Positions 7,893 through 16,516 of a DNA stretch of 64,000 nucleotides are shown here, in pieces. The first letter of the stretch is position 1. Each line of letters begins with the position of its first letter. Source of the stretch: Mycolicibacterium mucogenicum DSM 44124 (GTDB lineage: Bacteria; Actinomycetota; Actinomycetes; Mycobacteriales; Mycobacteriaceae); assembly GCF_005670685.2 (NCBI RefSeq), contig NZ_CP062008.1, positions 5,146,001-5,210,000 on the forward strand, written 5' to 3'. The translations under genes and the position numbers were made by a program. Under the pieces are notes generated by a model. That model was not told the DNA's origin. It saw only the letters and a list, made by a program, of their open reading frames with translations, and made no database searches.

Positions 7893-8576
7893 ATGAGATT
7901 GTCCGCGATCACCGGCCTCGTCGCGGCAGCGACCGCACTGTCTGTGGTGCTGGCCGGTTGCGACTCCGGCAGCGATGCGAGCGCAGCGTCCGACAACGCG
8001 ACAAGCGCTGCGCCGACCCCGGCGGACGCGGGCAACAAGGCAGCCGACGGACCCAACCCGACGATTGCCAGCTACATCAAAGACCACAAGATCACCGAAC
8101 AGCAGGTGCACCGCACCGATCCGGGAGAGCCAAAGGTCGACCTGCCGAAGCCGGACGGCTGGCGGGCCACCGGCGACGACAATCCGCCGTGGGCGTACGA
8201 CTCGATCATCTACAACGGACCCGTCGACGCGGCGAACTACGCACCGAGCGTCGTCGCGCTGCTGTCGAAGCTGACCGGTGACGTCGACGCCAAGGCGCTG
8301 ATGGCCACGGCGCCCGGGGAGATTCAGAATCTACCGGGCTTCACGCCGTCGGGCCCCGGAACGGAAACCAAGGTGCGCGACTACCCCGCCTACCGGATCG
8401 CCGGCACCTGGGTGTCCGACGGCAAGACGAAATTCGTCGCGCAGCAGACGGTGATCTTCCCGGCTGACGGGGCAACCTATGTCCTGCAACTGAATGCGGA
8501 CGGCGCGGCGGACCAGACGCCCATCATCCAGGCGGCCACCGATGTGGTGGCGCGGCAGGTGAAGATCACGCCGTAG
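7893..8576 (+). CDS. LpqN/LpqT-type lipoprotein
   Basis: 227-residue secreted lipoprotein. A signal peptide (MRLSAITGLVAAATALSVV) ends in the lipobox LAGC with the acylated Cys at 23. A low-complexity Ser/Ala linker follows, then a compact domain (IASYIKDHKITEQQVHRTDPGEPKVDLPKPDGWRATG... shortened here) typical of mycobacterial LpqN-like lipoproteins of unknown role. It would be anchored on the outer face of the plasma membrane. A longer frame starts at 7764, but only ATG 7893 gives a proper signal peptide; a -10 box lies 7 nt upstream. It diverges from the methyltransferase and converges on the flavoprotein gene 28 bp away. Confidence 0.78.
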   Translation: MRLSAITGLVAAATALSVVLAGCDSGSDASAASDNATSAAPTPADAGNKAADGPNPTIASYIKDHKITEQQVHRTDPGEPKVDLPKPDGWRATGDDNPPWAYDSIIYNGPVDAANYAPSVVALLSKLTGDVDAKALMATAPGEIQNLPGFTPSGPGTETKVRDYPAYRIAGTWVSDGKTKFVAQQTVIFPADGATYVLQLNADGAADQTPIIQAATDVVARQVKITP

Positions 8577-8604
8577 CGCTGAAGCTCACCTGCCGCGCGC
8601 GAAA

Positions 8605-9726
8605 TCAGTTGTCGCGGATGGCGTCCAGGCGCTTGGTGGCGGCCTCGAACTCGGCGACCAGTTCGGCGATGATGGTCTCGACCGGACGGATCTCGTTCAT
8701 CCGGCCGACGATCTGACCGACCGGCATCGCGACGGCGGTCGGGTCACCGGACTCGTTCATGCGCTGATGGGCCTCGCTGACCAGGATGTTCTGCAGCGGC
8801 ATCGGCAGCGGATCGGGCGCGCCCTCGGCGTCCCAGGCGTCGGTCCAGCGGCTCTTGAGCAGCCGGGCCGGCTTGCCGGTGTAGATCTTGCGGCGGACGG
8901 TGTCGGCCGAGGTCGCGTTCAGCATCGCCTGCTGCACAACGGAAACGCCCGACTCCAGACGCACACCGAGGTCGTATTCGGCCGACGTCAGGAACGCCGA
9001 GCCCATCCAGACGCCCTGTGCGCCCAGTGCCAGGGCGGCGGCCAGCTGCCGTCCCGTGCCGATGCCGCCGGCGGCCAGCACCGGGGCCGAACCACCAAGG
9101 GCATCAACGATCTCCGGCCACAGCACCATGGAGCCGATCTCACCGGTGTGGCCACCGGCCTCGTGCCCCTGGGCGACGACGATGTCGACGCCGTTCTCCA
9201 CGTGCCGCGCCGCGTGCTTGGCCGAGCCGGCCAGTGCGGCCACCGGAACACCCGCGGCGTGCGCCTGGTCGATGACGTCCTTGGGCGGCGAGCCGAGTGC
9301 GTTGGCGATCAGCTTGATCGGGTGCTTGAGCGCCACCTCGACGTGGCTGCGCGCCACCGAGTGCAGCCAGCCGAGCACGCCTTCGTTCTTCTCCTCGTCC
9401 GCCGGCAGCGGCGGCACCCCGAGCTCGGCGAGGGTCTTGGCGACGAAGTCCTTGTGCCCCTGCGGGATCAGCTTGTTGATGTCGACGCTGGTGCCCTCGG
9501 TGGGGACCTTGGCCGGCATCACGATGTCGACGCCGTACGGCTTGCCGTCGGTGTTGGCGTCCATCCACTGCAGGACGTTCTCGAGGTCGTCGGCGTCGTT
9601 GAACCGGACGCACCCCAGCACACCCATGCCGCCGGCACGGGTCACGGCCGCGGCCACCTTCTCCGACGGCGTGAAGACGAAGATCGGGTATTCGATCCCG
9701 AAGCGTTCGCAGAGTTCGGTTTTCAT
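8605..9726 (-). CDS. Nitronate monooxygenase-like flavoprotein (IpdC-related paralog)
   Basis: 373-residue FMN-dependent TIM-barrel protein of the nitronate monooxygenase/2-nitropropane dioxygenase family. Visible: N-terminal MKTELCERFGIEYPIFVF, the flavin/catalytic loop VAQGHEAGGHTGEIGS with the conserved His, and AAGGIGTGRQLAAALALGAQGVWMGS (phosphate binding). IpdC at the far end of this window is a more distant relative carrying GGEGGGHTG. The open frame extends to 10074; ATG 9726 is chosen for its site AGGAACGAGAA and for the family start. It lies 13 bp downstream of fadD19, so it is in the same KstR-type operon, suggesting a sterol-linked enone or ring substrate rather than nitroalkanes (inference). 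Confidence 0.8.
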   Translation of the reverse strand: MKTELCERFGIEYPIFVFTPSEKVAAAVTRAGGMGVLGCVRFNDADDLENVLQWMDANTDGKPYGVDIVMPAKVPTEGTSVDINKLIPQGHKDFVAKTLAELGVPPLPADEEKNEGVLGWLHSVARSHVEVALKHPIKLIANALGSPPKDVIDQAHAAGVPVAALAGSAKHAARHVENGVDIVVAQGHEAGGHTGEIGSMVLWPEIVDALGGSAPVLAAGGIGTGRQLAAALALGAQGVWMGSAFLTSAEYDLGVRLESGVSVVQQAMLNATSADTVRRKIYTGKPARLLKSRWTDAWDAEGAPDPLPMPLQNILVSEAHQRMNESGDPTAVAMPVGQIVGRMNEIRPVETIIAELVAEFEAATKRLDAIRDN

Positions 9727-9739
9727 TTCTCGTTCCTGA

Positions 9740-11392
9740 CTAGGCTTGTGCGCCTGCGTGTTTCGCGTGCACCTCATCGGCGGGACGCGCCTCGGTCTGC
9801 TCCTTGGCCCAGCGGTAGTCGGGCTTGCCGGCCGGGGACCGCTTGACCTCGTCGACCAGCCACAGGCTGCGCGGCACCTTGTAGCCGGCGATCTCGCTGC
9901 GGACGAACGCATCCAGGTCGGCCAGCGCCGGCTTGGTGCCCTCGCGCGGCTGCACGACGGCCGCGACGTGCTGACCGAAGCGCGGGTCCGGAACGCCGAC
10001 GACCAGGGCGTCGAACACATCCGGGTGCCCCTTGAGTGCGGCCTCGACCTCTTCGGGGTAGATCTTCTCGCCACCGGAGTTGATCGACACCGAGCCGCGG
10101 CCCAGCATCGTCACGCTGCCGTCGGCCTCGACCTCGGCGTAGTCGCCGGGGATCGCGTACCGGACCCCGTTGTAGGTGCGGAAGGTCTCGGCGGTCTTCT
10201 TCTCGTCCTTGAAGTAGCCGACCGGGATGTGGCCGCACTTGGCGATGATGCCGCGCACGCCCGAGCCCGGAACCACCTCGTTGCCGTCCTCGTCGAGGAC
10301 CTTGGTGTTCTTGTCGATGGTGACGCGCGGTCCGCCGGTGTGCGACTGGCCCTTCGCCACGATGCTGGTGCCACCGAAGCCGGTCTCCGACGAGCCGATG
10401 GAGTCGGTGATGACACGGTTCGGCAGCAACTCGAGGAACTTCTCCTTGAGGCTGGTCGAGAACAGTGCGGCGGTGCTCGCGAGCAGGAACAGCGACGACA
10501 GGTCGTACTGGTTGCCGGCTTCCTGGTGCGCCAGCAGCGCGTCCAGCAGCGGCCGCGCCATCGCGTCGCCGGTGAAGAACAGCAGATTCACCTTGTGCTC
10601 GTGGATCATTCGCCACGCGGCGTCGGCGTCGAACTCCGGCATCAGCACCACGGTGTGGCCGGTGAAAAGCGCCATCCAGGTGGCCGACTGCGTCGCGCCG
10701 TGGATCATCGGCGGGATGGGGAGCCGGATCATCGGCGGGTTGGCGGCGGCCTGCTTGGACAGGTCGTATTCGTCGGCGATGGGCTCGCCGGTCGCGAAGT
10801 CGGTGCCGCCGAACAGCACTCGGTAGATGTCCTCGTGGCGCCACATGACGCCCTTGGGGAATCCGGTGGTGCCGCCGGTGTACAGCAGGTAGATGTCGTC
10901 CTCGCTGCGCGGGCCGAAGTCGCGCTCGGGCGAGCTGTCGGCGATGGCGGAGTAGAACTCGACGCCGCCGTAGCGCTGGAAGTCGTTGTCGCTACCGTCC
11001 TCCACGACCAGGATGGTCTTGAGCAGCGGCAGCTCGGGCAGCACATTGGCCACCCGGTCGGAGTACTGGCGCTCATGGATGAGGGCGACCATGTCCGAGT
11101 TGTCGAACAGGTACTTCAGCTCGCCCTCGACGTAGCGGAAGTTGACGTTGACCAGGATCGCGCCGGCTTTGACGATGCCGAGCATGCCGATCACGATCTC
11201 GATGCGGTTGCGGCAGTACAGCCCAACCTTGTCGTCTTTCTTCACGCCCTGCGACTGGAGGTAGTGGGCCAGGCGGTTGGCCTTCTCCTCCAATTGGGCA
11301 TAGGTCAGTTGTTCGTCGCCACAGATGAGTGCGACGCGGTCCGGCACAGCATCGATGGCGTGCTCGGCGAGATCTGCGATGTTCAGAGCCAC
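9740..11392 (-). CDS. fadD19: FadD19, steroid side-chain acyl-CoA synthetase
   Basis: 550-residue AMP-forming CoA ligase, ortholog of Rv3515c. It activates C26/C27 steroid carboxylates; in rhodococci the equivalent enzyme is required for side chains branched at C24 (phytosterols). Motifs: LLYTGGTTGFPKGVMWRHED (~170-190), DSIGSSETGFGG, the hinge GDYAEVEADGSVTMLGRGS and the C-terminal VKRSPAGKPDYRWAK with the catalytic Lys. Start is GTG 11392 (VALNIADLAEHAIDAVPDR); the upstream extension of the frame is antisense to echA19. A TAGTTT -10 box lies 7 nt upstream and overlaps the KstR operator, so the message is probably leaderless. Divergent from echA19. Confidence 0.93.
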   Translation of the reverse strand: MALNIADLAEHAIDAVPDRVALICGDEQLTYAQLEEKANRLAHYLQSQGVKKDDKVGLYCRNRIEIVIGMLGIVKAGAILVNVNFRYVEGELKYLFDNSDMVALIHERQYSDRVANVLPELPLLKTILVVEDGSDNDFQRYGGVEFYSAIADSSPERDFGPRSEDDIYLLYTGGTTGFPKGVMWRHEDIYRVLFGGTDFATGEPIADEYDLSKQAAANPPMIRLPIPPMIHGATQSATWMALFTGHTVVLMPEFDADAAWRMIHEHKVNLLFFTGDAMARPLLDALLAHQEAGNQYDLSSLFLLASTAALFSTSLKEKFLELLPNRVITDSIGSSETGFGGTSIVAKGQSHTGGPRVTIDKNTKVLDEDGNEVVPGSGVRGIIAKCGHIPVGYFKDEKKTAETFRTYNGVRYAIPGDYAEVEADGSVTMLGRGSVSINSGGEKIYPEEVEAALKGHPDVFDALVVGVPDPRFGQHVAAVVQPREGTKPALADLDAFVRSEIAGYKVPRSLWLVDEVKRSPAGKPDYRWAKEQTEARPADEVHAKHAGAQA

Positions 11393-11399
11393 GTTACAT

Positions 11400-11405
11400 A
11401 AACTA
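11400..11405 (-). promoter_or_regulatory. -10 box of fadD19 (leaderless)
   Basis: On the minus strand TAGTTT reads 11405 to 11400, sharing two bases with the KstR operator, with 7 nt to the GTG at 11392. Confidence 0.55.
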
Positions 11406-11417
11406 GAACGTGTTACA
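11404..11417. promoter_or_regulatory. KstR-type operator between fadD19 and echA19
   Basis: tagaacgtgttaca, identical to the 2715-2728 site, fits TnnAACnnGTTnnA. It is placed to control both divergent genes. Confidence 0.85.
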
Positions 11418-11461
11418 TTTTGTGACAAGTCTAACGATCTCGAGACCGGAAGTTGGTACCC

Positions 11462-12274
11462 GTGAGCGAACCCGGCGATAGCAAATTGGCTGGCCCCGAC
11501 GCCCTCATTGAGCAGCGCGGACACACCCTGATCGTCACCCTGAACCGACCTGAGGCGCGCAACGCCCTCTCGTCCGAGATGCTCTCGATAATGGTCGAGG
11601 CCTGGGACCGCGTCGACAGCGATCCGGAGATCCGCACCTGCATCCTCACGGGCGCCGGCGGCTACTTCTGCGCGGGCATGGACCTCAAGGGCGCCGCCAA
11701 GAAGCCGCCGGGCGACTCGTTCAAGGACGGCAGCTACGACCCGTCGCGCATCGACGGTCTGCTCAAGGGCCGCCGCCTGACCAAGCCGCTGATCGCCGCG
11801 GTCGAGGGCCCGGCCATCGCCGGCGGCACCGAGATCCTGCAGGGCACCGACATCCGCGTCGCCGGCGAGAGCGCCAAGTTCGGCATCTCCGAGGCCAAGT
11901 GGAGCCTGTACCCGATGGGCGGTTCGGCGGTGCGCCTGGTGCGCCAGATTCCGTACACCATCGCGTGCGACATGCTGCTGACCGGCCGCCACATCACCGC
12001 GCAGCAGGCCCTGGACTACGGGCTGATCGGCTATGTGGTGCCGGACGGCACCGCGCTGGAGAAGGCGCTCGAGATCGCCGAGGTGATCAACAACAACGGT
12101 CCGCTGGCGGTGCAGGCCATCCTGAAGACCATCCGCGAGACCGAGGGCATGCACGAACTGGACGCCTTCAAGCCCGATACCGCCAACGGTATCCCGGTGT
12201 TCCTGTCCGAGGACTCCAAAGAAGGCCCGCTGGCGTTCAAGGAGAAGCGCGCGCCGCAGTTCAAGATGCGCTGA
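11462..12274 (+). CDS. echA19: EchA19, steroid enoyl-CoA hydratase
   Basis: 270-residue crotonase-family hydratase, ortholog of Rv3516. It adds water to the C22-23 double bond of 3-oxo-chol-4,22-dien-24-oyl-CoA in side-chain beta-oxidation. Visible: [17 protein letters not shown] (~35), the oxyanion-hole segments [14 protein letters not shown] (~65) and [34 protein letters not shown] (active-site Glu region), and a C-terminal [11 protein letters not shown] 11462 is chosen: GGAAG is 9 nt upstream, whereas TTG 11453 touches it. The stop overlaps the next ATG by 1 nt. Confidence 0.92.
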   Translation: MSEPGDSKLAGPDALIEQRGHTLIVTLNRPEARNALSSEMLSIMVEAWDRVDSDPEIRTCILTGAGGYFCAGMDLKGAAKKPPGDSFKDGSYDPSRIDGLLKGRRLTKPLIAAVEGPAIAGGTEILQGTDIRVAGESAKFGISEAKWSLYPMGGSAVRLVRQIPYTIACDMLLTGRHITAQQALDYGLIGYVVPDGTALEKALEIAEVINNNGPLAVQAILKTIRETEGMHELDAFKPDTANGIPVFLSEDSKEGPLAFKEKRAPQFKMR

Positions 12275-13242
12275 TGCACATCGCGGTGACGGGCGGCACC
12301 GGCTACGTCGGTGCCCATACCGTCCGCGCCCTGCTGGCGGCCGGGCATACCGTCCGGCTGCTGGTGGTTCCCGGCGGCAGTGACGACGCGGCGCTCGACG
12401 CGCTGGGCAGTGTGGGTCCGCTCGAGGTCCTGACCGGCGACATCCGTGATCCCGCAACGGTTTCCGAGCTGCTGACCGGATGCGACGCCGCGCTGCACGC
12501 GGCCGGTGTCGTCGGTACCGACAGCCGGCGTACACAGCTGATGTGGGACATCAACGCCTACGCCACCGAGGCCCTGTTGACCCGGGCTTGTGAGCTCGGG
12601 CTGGACCCCGTGGTCTCGGTGTCGTCCTACAGCTCACTGTTCCCGCCGACCGACGGTGTCATCGGCCCCGACACTCCCCCGGCACCGGGCCGCAGCGATT
12701 ACGCCCGCACCAAGGCCTACGCCGACAACGCGGCGCGGCGGCTGCAGGCCGCGGGCGCGCCCGTCGTCGTGACGTACCCGTCGTCGGTCGTCGGCCCGGC
12801 ATTCCACACGGCAGTCGGTGTGACACAACGTGGTTGGGACCCGATCGTGCGGTACCGCGTCGCGCCGCGGCTGCGCGGCGGCATGCAGATGATCGATGTC
12901 GGCGACGTGGCGCGGGTGCACACGGCGCTGATGCGGCCGGGCCGCGGCCCGAAGCGCTATGTCTGCGGCGGGGTGATGCTGACGTTCGATCAGATGGTCG
13001 ACGCGCTGCAGTCGGCGCTGGGCCGCTCCATTCGGCGGATTCCACTGTCGCCCGGCCTGTTTCGCGGCGTCGGCCGGGTATCGGACTTCGCCGGGCGCTG
13101 GCTGCCGCTGGCGGAGGGGCTGAGCTACGAAGCCGCCCTGCTGCTGACGGCCGCCGTCCCCACCGACGACAGCCTGACCCTGGCCGACCTGAGCCTGACC
13201 TGGCGCGACCCCCGAGAGTCGATCGTCGAATCTTTTGCGTGA
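12274..13242 (+). CDS. NAD(P)-dependent epimerase/dehydratase-type SDR
   Basis: 322-residue extended short-chain dehydrogenase. The Rossmann motif VTGGTGYVGAHTV is at the N-terminus (residues 5-17), with VSSYSS and the catalytic DYARTKAYAD (Tyr-x3-Lys, ~146-150). The family includes 3beta-hydroxysteroid dehydrogenase/isomerases and dihydroflavonol-reductase-like enzymes. ATG 12274 overlaps the echA19 stop (TGATG), so it is co-translated with echA19 and a steroid or sterol-derived acyl substrate is plausible. I do not recognise a named ortholog at this place in M. tuberculosis. Its TGA stop is the start of a long palindrome. Confidence 0.75.
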   Translation: MHIAVTGGTGYVGAHTVRALLAAGHTVRLLVVPGGSDDAALDALGSVGPLEVLTGDIRDPATVSELLTGCDAALHAAGVVGTDSRRTQLMWDINAYATEALLTRACELGLDPVVSVSSYSSLFPPTDGVIGPDTPPAPGRSDYARTKAYADNAARRLQAAGAPVVVTYPSSVVGPAFHTAVGVTQRGWDPIVRYRVAPRLRGGMQMIDVGDVARVHTALMRPGRGPKRYVCGGVMLTFDQMVDALQSALGRSIRRIPLSPGLFRGVGRVSDFAGRWLPLAEGLSYEAALLLTAAVPTDDSLTLADLSLTWRDPRESIVESFA

Positions 13243-13292
13243 TTTGTGCACGATTTTCCGCGGTCATCGCGGAAAATCGTGCACAAATCACG
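13238..13292. terminator. Long perfect palindrome spanning the stop codon, copy 1
   Basis: Arms of 25 bp (13238-13262 and 13268-13292) pair perfectly around a 5-nt loop (gtcat). The left arm starts cgtgatttgtgcacg and contains the TGA stop of the upstream gene (13240-13242). There is no T tail. The 24 inner arm bases are identical to the palindrome at 21337-21389, only the loop differs. A strong bidirectional terminator or a dispersed repeat are both possible. Confidence 0.75.
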
Positions 13293-13310
13293 AACGCCGG
13301 GGGGATCAGG

Positions 13311-14522
13311 ATGCCAACCACCGACACCTCGCTGGTGCGTGGCCTGCTGCTGCAGTTCGCGCTACGGGTGCTGTTGGCGGTGTTCGTCGGGTTCGGCCTG
13401 CTGCTGGAGCCCCCGAACGCGAACCTGCCGCTGCATTGGGGCATCTTCGCGTGCTACCTCGCGATGGTCGCGGCATGGGGTTGGTGGGGACGACGCTCGG
13501 CCGACCAGTCCGACCGGCGCACCCAGCGCGTGGTGGCACTGCTCATGCTGTGCGCGGATCTGACTGTGGTGGCGGTCATTTCAGTGGACAGCGGGCTGAG
13601 TTCGCCGGAAACCTGGACGTCCGACGTCCTGCAGCACGGGCTGTTCCTGATCCCGCTGATCGCGGCGGCTCAGCTCGATCCCATGGTCAGCGCCATGATC
13701 GCCATTCCCACCGTCGCCACGTTCTTCGTCGTCAACTGGATCGACCGGGAAGCCAACGGTGACGAGCCCTGGGGCTCCATCCTGTTGCGGACCGCCATCG
13801 TGTTCGGTCTGGCCGCCGGTTCGGTCGCGCTGTCGTGGGTGCAGCAGTCCAAGACCAGGACCATCGCCGGACTGGCGCAGGAGCGGACCCGTCTGCTCGA
13901 AGAGGTGATCAGCCTCGAGAAGCGCGAACGCCAATCCCTATCGGAGCGCCTGCACGACGGCGCGCTGCAGTACGTCCTGGTGGCGCGGCACGACATGGAG
14001 GACGTCCGCGACGGGTCGGTCGAGGGGATGGACCGCGTCGACTTCGCACTCGCGGAATCCTCCCGGCTGCTGCGCGACGTGGTGCGCGAACTGCATCCCG
14101 AGGTGCTGGCCCGGTCCGGCCTCAAGGCCGCGATCACCGCACTGGCCGACGGCATTGCCGCACGGACCAGCATCGCGGTTCATCTGGACGCCGACGGCTG
14201 GCCCGACAGCCTGCGCACCGCCGCCGACCACCTGCTCTACAGCGCGGCCCGCGAGTTCTCGACCAACGCGATCAAACACGCGCACGCCGACAACCTGCGA
14301 TTCACACTGGCGCACAACGGAAGCCGGGCCGAGCTACGCATCGCCGACGACGGCGTCGGCATCCCGCCGGACCGGCTCGCCCAGAGCGTCGAGGACGGTC
14401 ACATCGGGTTCGCGTCGATCTGCACGAAAGTGCTTGCGACGGGCGGCGAATTCACGGTCACGGGCTCGCCGGGCACCGTCATCTCGATGGCGGTGCCGGC
14501 GGCGAGCACGGTCGACAGCTAG
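13311..14522 (+). CDS. Orphan NarL-type membrane sensor histidine kinase
   Basis: 403 residues. About six hydrophobic helices occupy residues 10-175 with almost no extracytoplasmic loop, so the sensor is membrane-embedded. A short coiled segment (RTIAGLAQERTRLLEEVI) precedes the HisKA_3-type box LSERLHDGALQYVL with phospho-acceptor His215. The HATPase domain follows (EFSTNAIKHAHAD N-box; ADDGVGI G-box). No response-regulator gene lies beside it, so its partner is encoded elsewhere. ATG 13311 follows GGGGGATCAGG closely. It ends 1 bp before the converging cyp142 stop. Membrane lipids or steroids are conceivable signals given the setting (inference). Confidence 0.82.
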   Translation: MPTTDTSLVRGLLLQFALRVLLAVFVGFGLLLEPPNANLPLHWGIFACYLAMVAAWGWWGRRSADQSDRRTQRVVALLMLCADLTVVAVISVDSGLSSPETWTSDVLQHGLFLIPLIAAAQLDPMVSAMIAIPTVATFFVVNWIDREANGDEPWGSILLRTAIVFGLAAGSVALSWVQQSKTRTIAGLAQERTRLLEEVISLEKRERQSLSERLHDGALQYVLVARHDMEDVRDGSVEGMDRVDFALAESSRLLRDVVRELHPEVLARSGLKAAITALADGIAARTSIAVHLDADGWPDSLRTAADHLLYSAAREFSTNAIKHAHADNLRFTLAHNGSRAELRIADDGVGIPPDRLAQSVEDGHIGFASICTKVLATGGEFTVTGSPGTVISMAVPAASTVDS

Positions 14523-14523
14523 C

Positions 14524-15729
14524 TCAGAGCACCCGCGGGGCCGGGGTGAACACCACCGGCATGGCCTCGGGGCCGCTGACGAAGTTGGCGGCGCGCAGTG
14601 GGATCTCCGCGCCGTCGGCCAAGCGCAGGTCGGGTAGGCGCTGCAGCAGCCGCTCGGTCATCAGGCGCAGCTCCAGCCGGGCCAGCTGGTTGCCCATGCA
14701 GAAGTGGGTGCCGAAGCCGAAAGCCAAGTGGCTGTTGGGGTTCCGGTCGATGTGGAACTCGTCCGGGTTCGCGAACTGGTCACCGTCGAAGTTCGCCGAC
14801 TCGAACATCAGCATGACCTTCTCGTCCTTCTTCAGCTCGGTACCGTAGAAGACGGTGTCCGCAGTCAAGGTGCGGCACATGTTCTTGATGGGCGAGGTCC
14901 AGCGCAGCATCTCCTCGATCGCGCCGGGCATCAGCGACGGGTCGCCCACGAGCCGGTCCCATTGGTCGCGGTTGCGCATCAGCTGCTCGGTGCCGCCGGA
15001 CAGCGTGTGCCGCGTGGTCTCGTCGCCGCCGATCAGGATCAGCAGCGTCTCCATGACGATCTCGTCATCGCTCAGCCGCTGGCCTTCGACCTCGGAGTTG
15101 ATGAACACCGAGAACAGGTCGTCGGTCGGGTTGGCCCGCCGGTCCTTGATGACGTCCATGGTGAAAGCGGTATATGCCGCAAAGGTTTCCATCAGCTTCT
15201 GGATCGACGTCTCGTCCAGGTGCGACGACAGCCCCGACACCAGCTCGTCGGACCAGTCGAGCAACATCTCGCGCTCTTCGGGCACGACACCGAGCATGTC
15301 GCCGATGACGGCCATCGGCAGCGGGGCCGCCAGGTCGCGGACGAAGTCGGCCTCGCCCTTCTCACAGACGTTGTCGATCAGCGCGTCGACCAGACGCCCG
15401 ATCGACGGCACCTTGTCCATGACGCGCTTGCGGGTGAAGCCGGCGTTGACGAGCTTGCGCCGCACCAGGTGTGCCGGATCGTCCATGTCGATCATGTACG
15501 GCATGCCCGGCTGGTCGGGGCGGATGCCGCCGGCGTTGGAGAACAGCTCGGCGTTGCGCTCGGCGTCGAGCACCGACTGGTAGGTCGTCACCGCGGCCTG
15601 TCCGGTGCGGTCCCGGAACACCGGCTCGTTGGCCCGCATCCAGCGGTACGCCTCGTGCGCGGCTGCCCGGTCGGCATAGAACCGGCCGTCGGCCAGGTCA
15701 ACGTCGGGGCGGGTGATAACACTGGTCAC
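14524..15729 (-). CDS. cyp142: CYP142, cholesterol C26/27-hydroxylase P450
   Basis: 401-residue cytochrome P450, ortholog of Rv3518c. It oxidises the terminal methyl of cholesterol/cholestenone to the carboxylate, a backup to Cyp125 with opposite stereochemistry at C25. Visible: I-helix oxygen-binding GGDETTR (234-240), ExxR (E273-R276), and heme loop FGFGTHFCMG with the thiolate Cys344. It has no membrane anchor, so it is soluble and depends on a ferredoxin such as FdxD. ATG 15729 overlaps the stop of the decarboxylase-like gene upstream (ATGA), so the two are one KstR-type operon. Confidence 0.95.
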   Translation of the reverse strand: MTSVITRPDVDLADGRFYADRAAAHEAYRWMRANEPVFRDRTGQAAVTTYQSVLDAERNAELFSNAGGIRPDQPGMPYMIDMDDPAHLVRRKLVNAGFTRKRVMDKVPSIGRLVDALIDNVCEKGEADFVRDLAAPLPMAVIGDMLGVVPEEREMLLDWSDELVSGLSSHLDETSIQKLMETFAAYTAFTMDVIKDRRANPTDDLFSVFINSEVEGQRLSDDEIVMETLLILIGGDETTRHTLSGGTEQLMRNRDQWDRLVGDPSLMPGAIEEMLRWTSPIKNMCRTLTADTVFYGTELKKDEKVMLMFESANFDGDQFANPDEFHIDRNPNSHLAFGFGTHFCMGNQLARLELRLMTERLLQRLPDLRLADGAEIPLRAANFVSGPEAMPVVFTPAPRVL

Positions 15730-16460
15730 TTGATCTCCTGAGCATCGGCGAAGGTCATGTCTACGTTGTCAGCGGAACCCGAGAGCATGGCGCGTTTCGG
15801 CAATCCGAGGGCCGCCAATTCCTGGGCATACGGGTGGTCACCGAGGCGCACCGTCACGCCGCCGGGCCGGTAGCGCACCCCGGACGGTCTCATCACGCCG
15901 ACGGTCTCCCGGGTGAGACCGTCGAGGTGCGAATAGGTCGGGGGCGCCTGAGGTTTCGACGGCGCGGGCACCGGGAAGCCGGGCCGAAAGTCCATCCCGA
16001 CGGCGAACCGGCCGTCGATGGTGACGTCGAAACCGAAGTTCTTCTCATCGCGAACGACAAAGTCCGCCATGACCTTCGGATATCCCCAGATCGATCGGCC
16101 GGCCTCCAGCGTGAAGGTCTGATCGACGGGCAGGTGATGGATGAAGGCACCGGCGGACTGCAGGGCGCGCAGGCCCGAGGCGTCCGAGCCGGGCGGGTTC
16201 ACCATGATGTTGGTGCCGTACTCGTAGTACTCGCCGAGGTCGCTGTCGACGTAGTGCATGAGCATCAGCACGGCCACCGCCCGGCGCCGGCGATACCGGC
16301 ACACCTGCAGGCCGCTGTAGTCGATCATGCGCTGGGCGGCATCGGCGTCGACCGAGAACATCGCCATGTGCTGCGTCGCCTTGCGGACGCGCACGGGCAT
16401 GGTCAGCACCGTGCCGGCAATGACATGCTGCGACGGTGCGGACTCGGTGGCGTCTGTCAC
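15726..16460 (-). CDS. Acetoacetate decarboxylase-like protein (Rv3519-type)
   Basis: 244 residues of the acetoacetate decarboxylase (ADC) fold family: VPVDQTFTLEAGRSIWGYPKVMADF carries the family's 'xxG..iWGyPK' stretch, with a Lys at the position of the Schiff-base region. Activity in steroid metabolism is unproven. Position beside cyp142 corresponds to Rv3519. It starts with GTG 16460; TAGATT (16472-16467), 6 nt upstream and overlapping the KstR operator, implies a leaderless message, and no ribosome-binding site is seen. It precedes cyp142 with a 4-bp overlap, hinting that the two products act on the same intermediate. Confidence 0.72.
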   Translation of the reverse strand: MTDATESAPSQHVIAGTVLTMPVRVRKATQHMAMFSVDADAAQRMIDYSGLQVCRYRRRRAVAVLMLMHYVDSDLGEYYEYGTNIMVNPPGSDASGLRALQSAGAFIHHLPVDQTFTLEAGRSIWGYPKVMADFVVRDEKNFGFDVTIDGRFAVGMDFRPGFPVPAPSKPQAPPTYSHLDGLTRETVGVMRPSGVRYRPGGVTVRLGDHPYAQELAALGLPKRAMLSGSADNVDMTFADAQEIK

Positions 16461-16466
16461 AGCACA

Positions 16467-16472
16467 AATCTA
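16467..16472 (-). promoter_or_regulatory. -10 box of the ADC-like/cyp142 operon
   Basis: TAGATT on the minus strand, sharing two bases with the KstR operator, 6 nt before the GTG start. Confidence 0.55.
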
Positions 16473-16484
16473 GAACACGTTATA
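16471..16484. promoter_or_regulatory. KstR-type operator of the ADC-like/cyp142 operon
   Basis: tagaacacgttata fits TnnAACnnGTTnnA; it ends 11 bp from the start codon. Confidence 0.85.
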
Positions 16485-16516
16485 GACACTTTGCAATAAG
16501 TGTCTACTGCGGACTT

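Noticed and set aside
9740..12535. 931-codon reading of the fadD19 frame running beyond 11392
   Set aside because: The extra ~380 residues lie antisense over echA19 and the epimerase-like gene and cross the KstR promoter; the CoA-ligase domain starts at GTG 11392.
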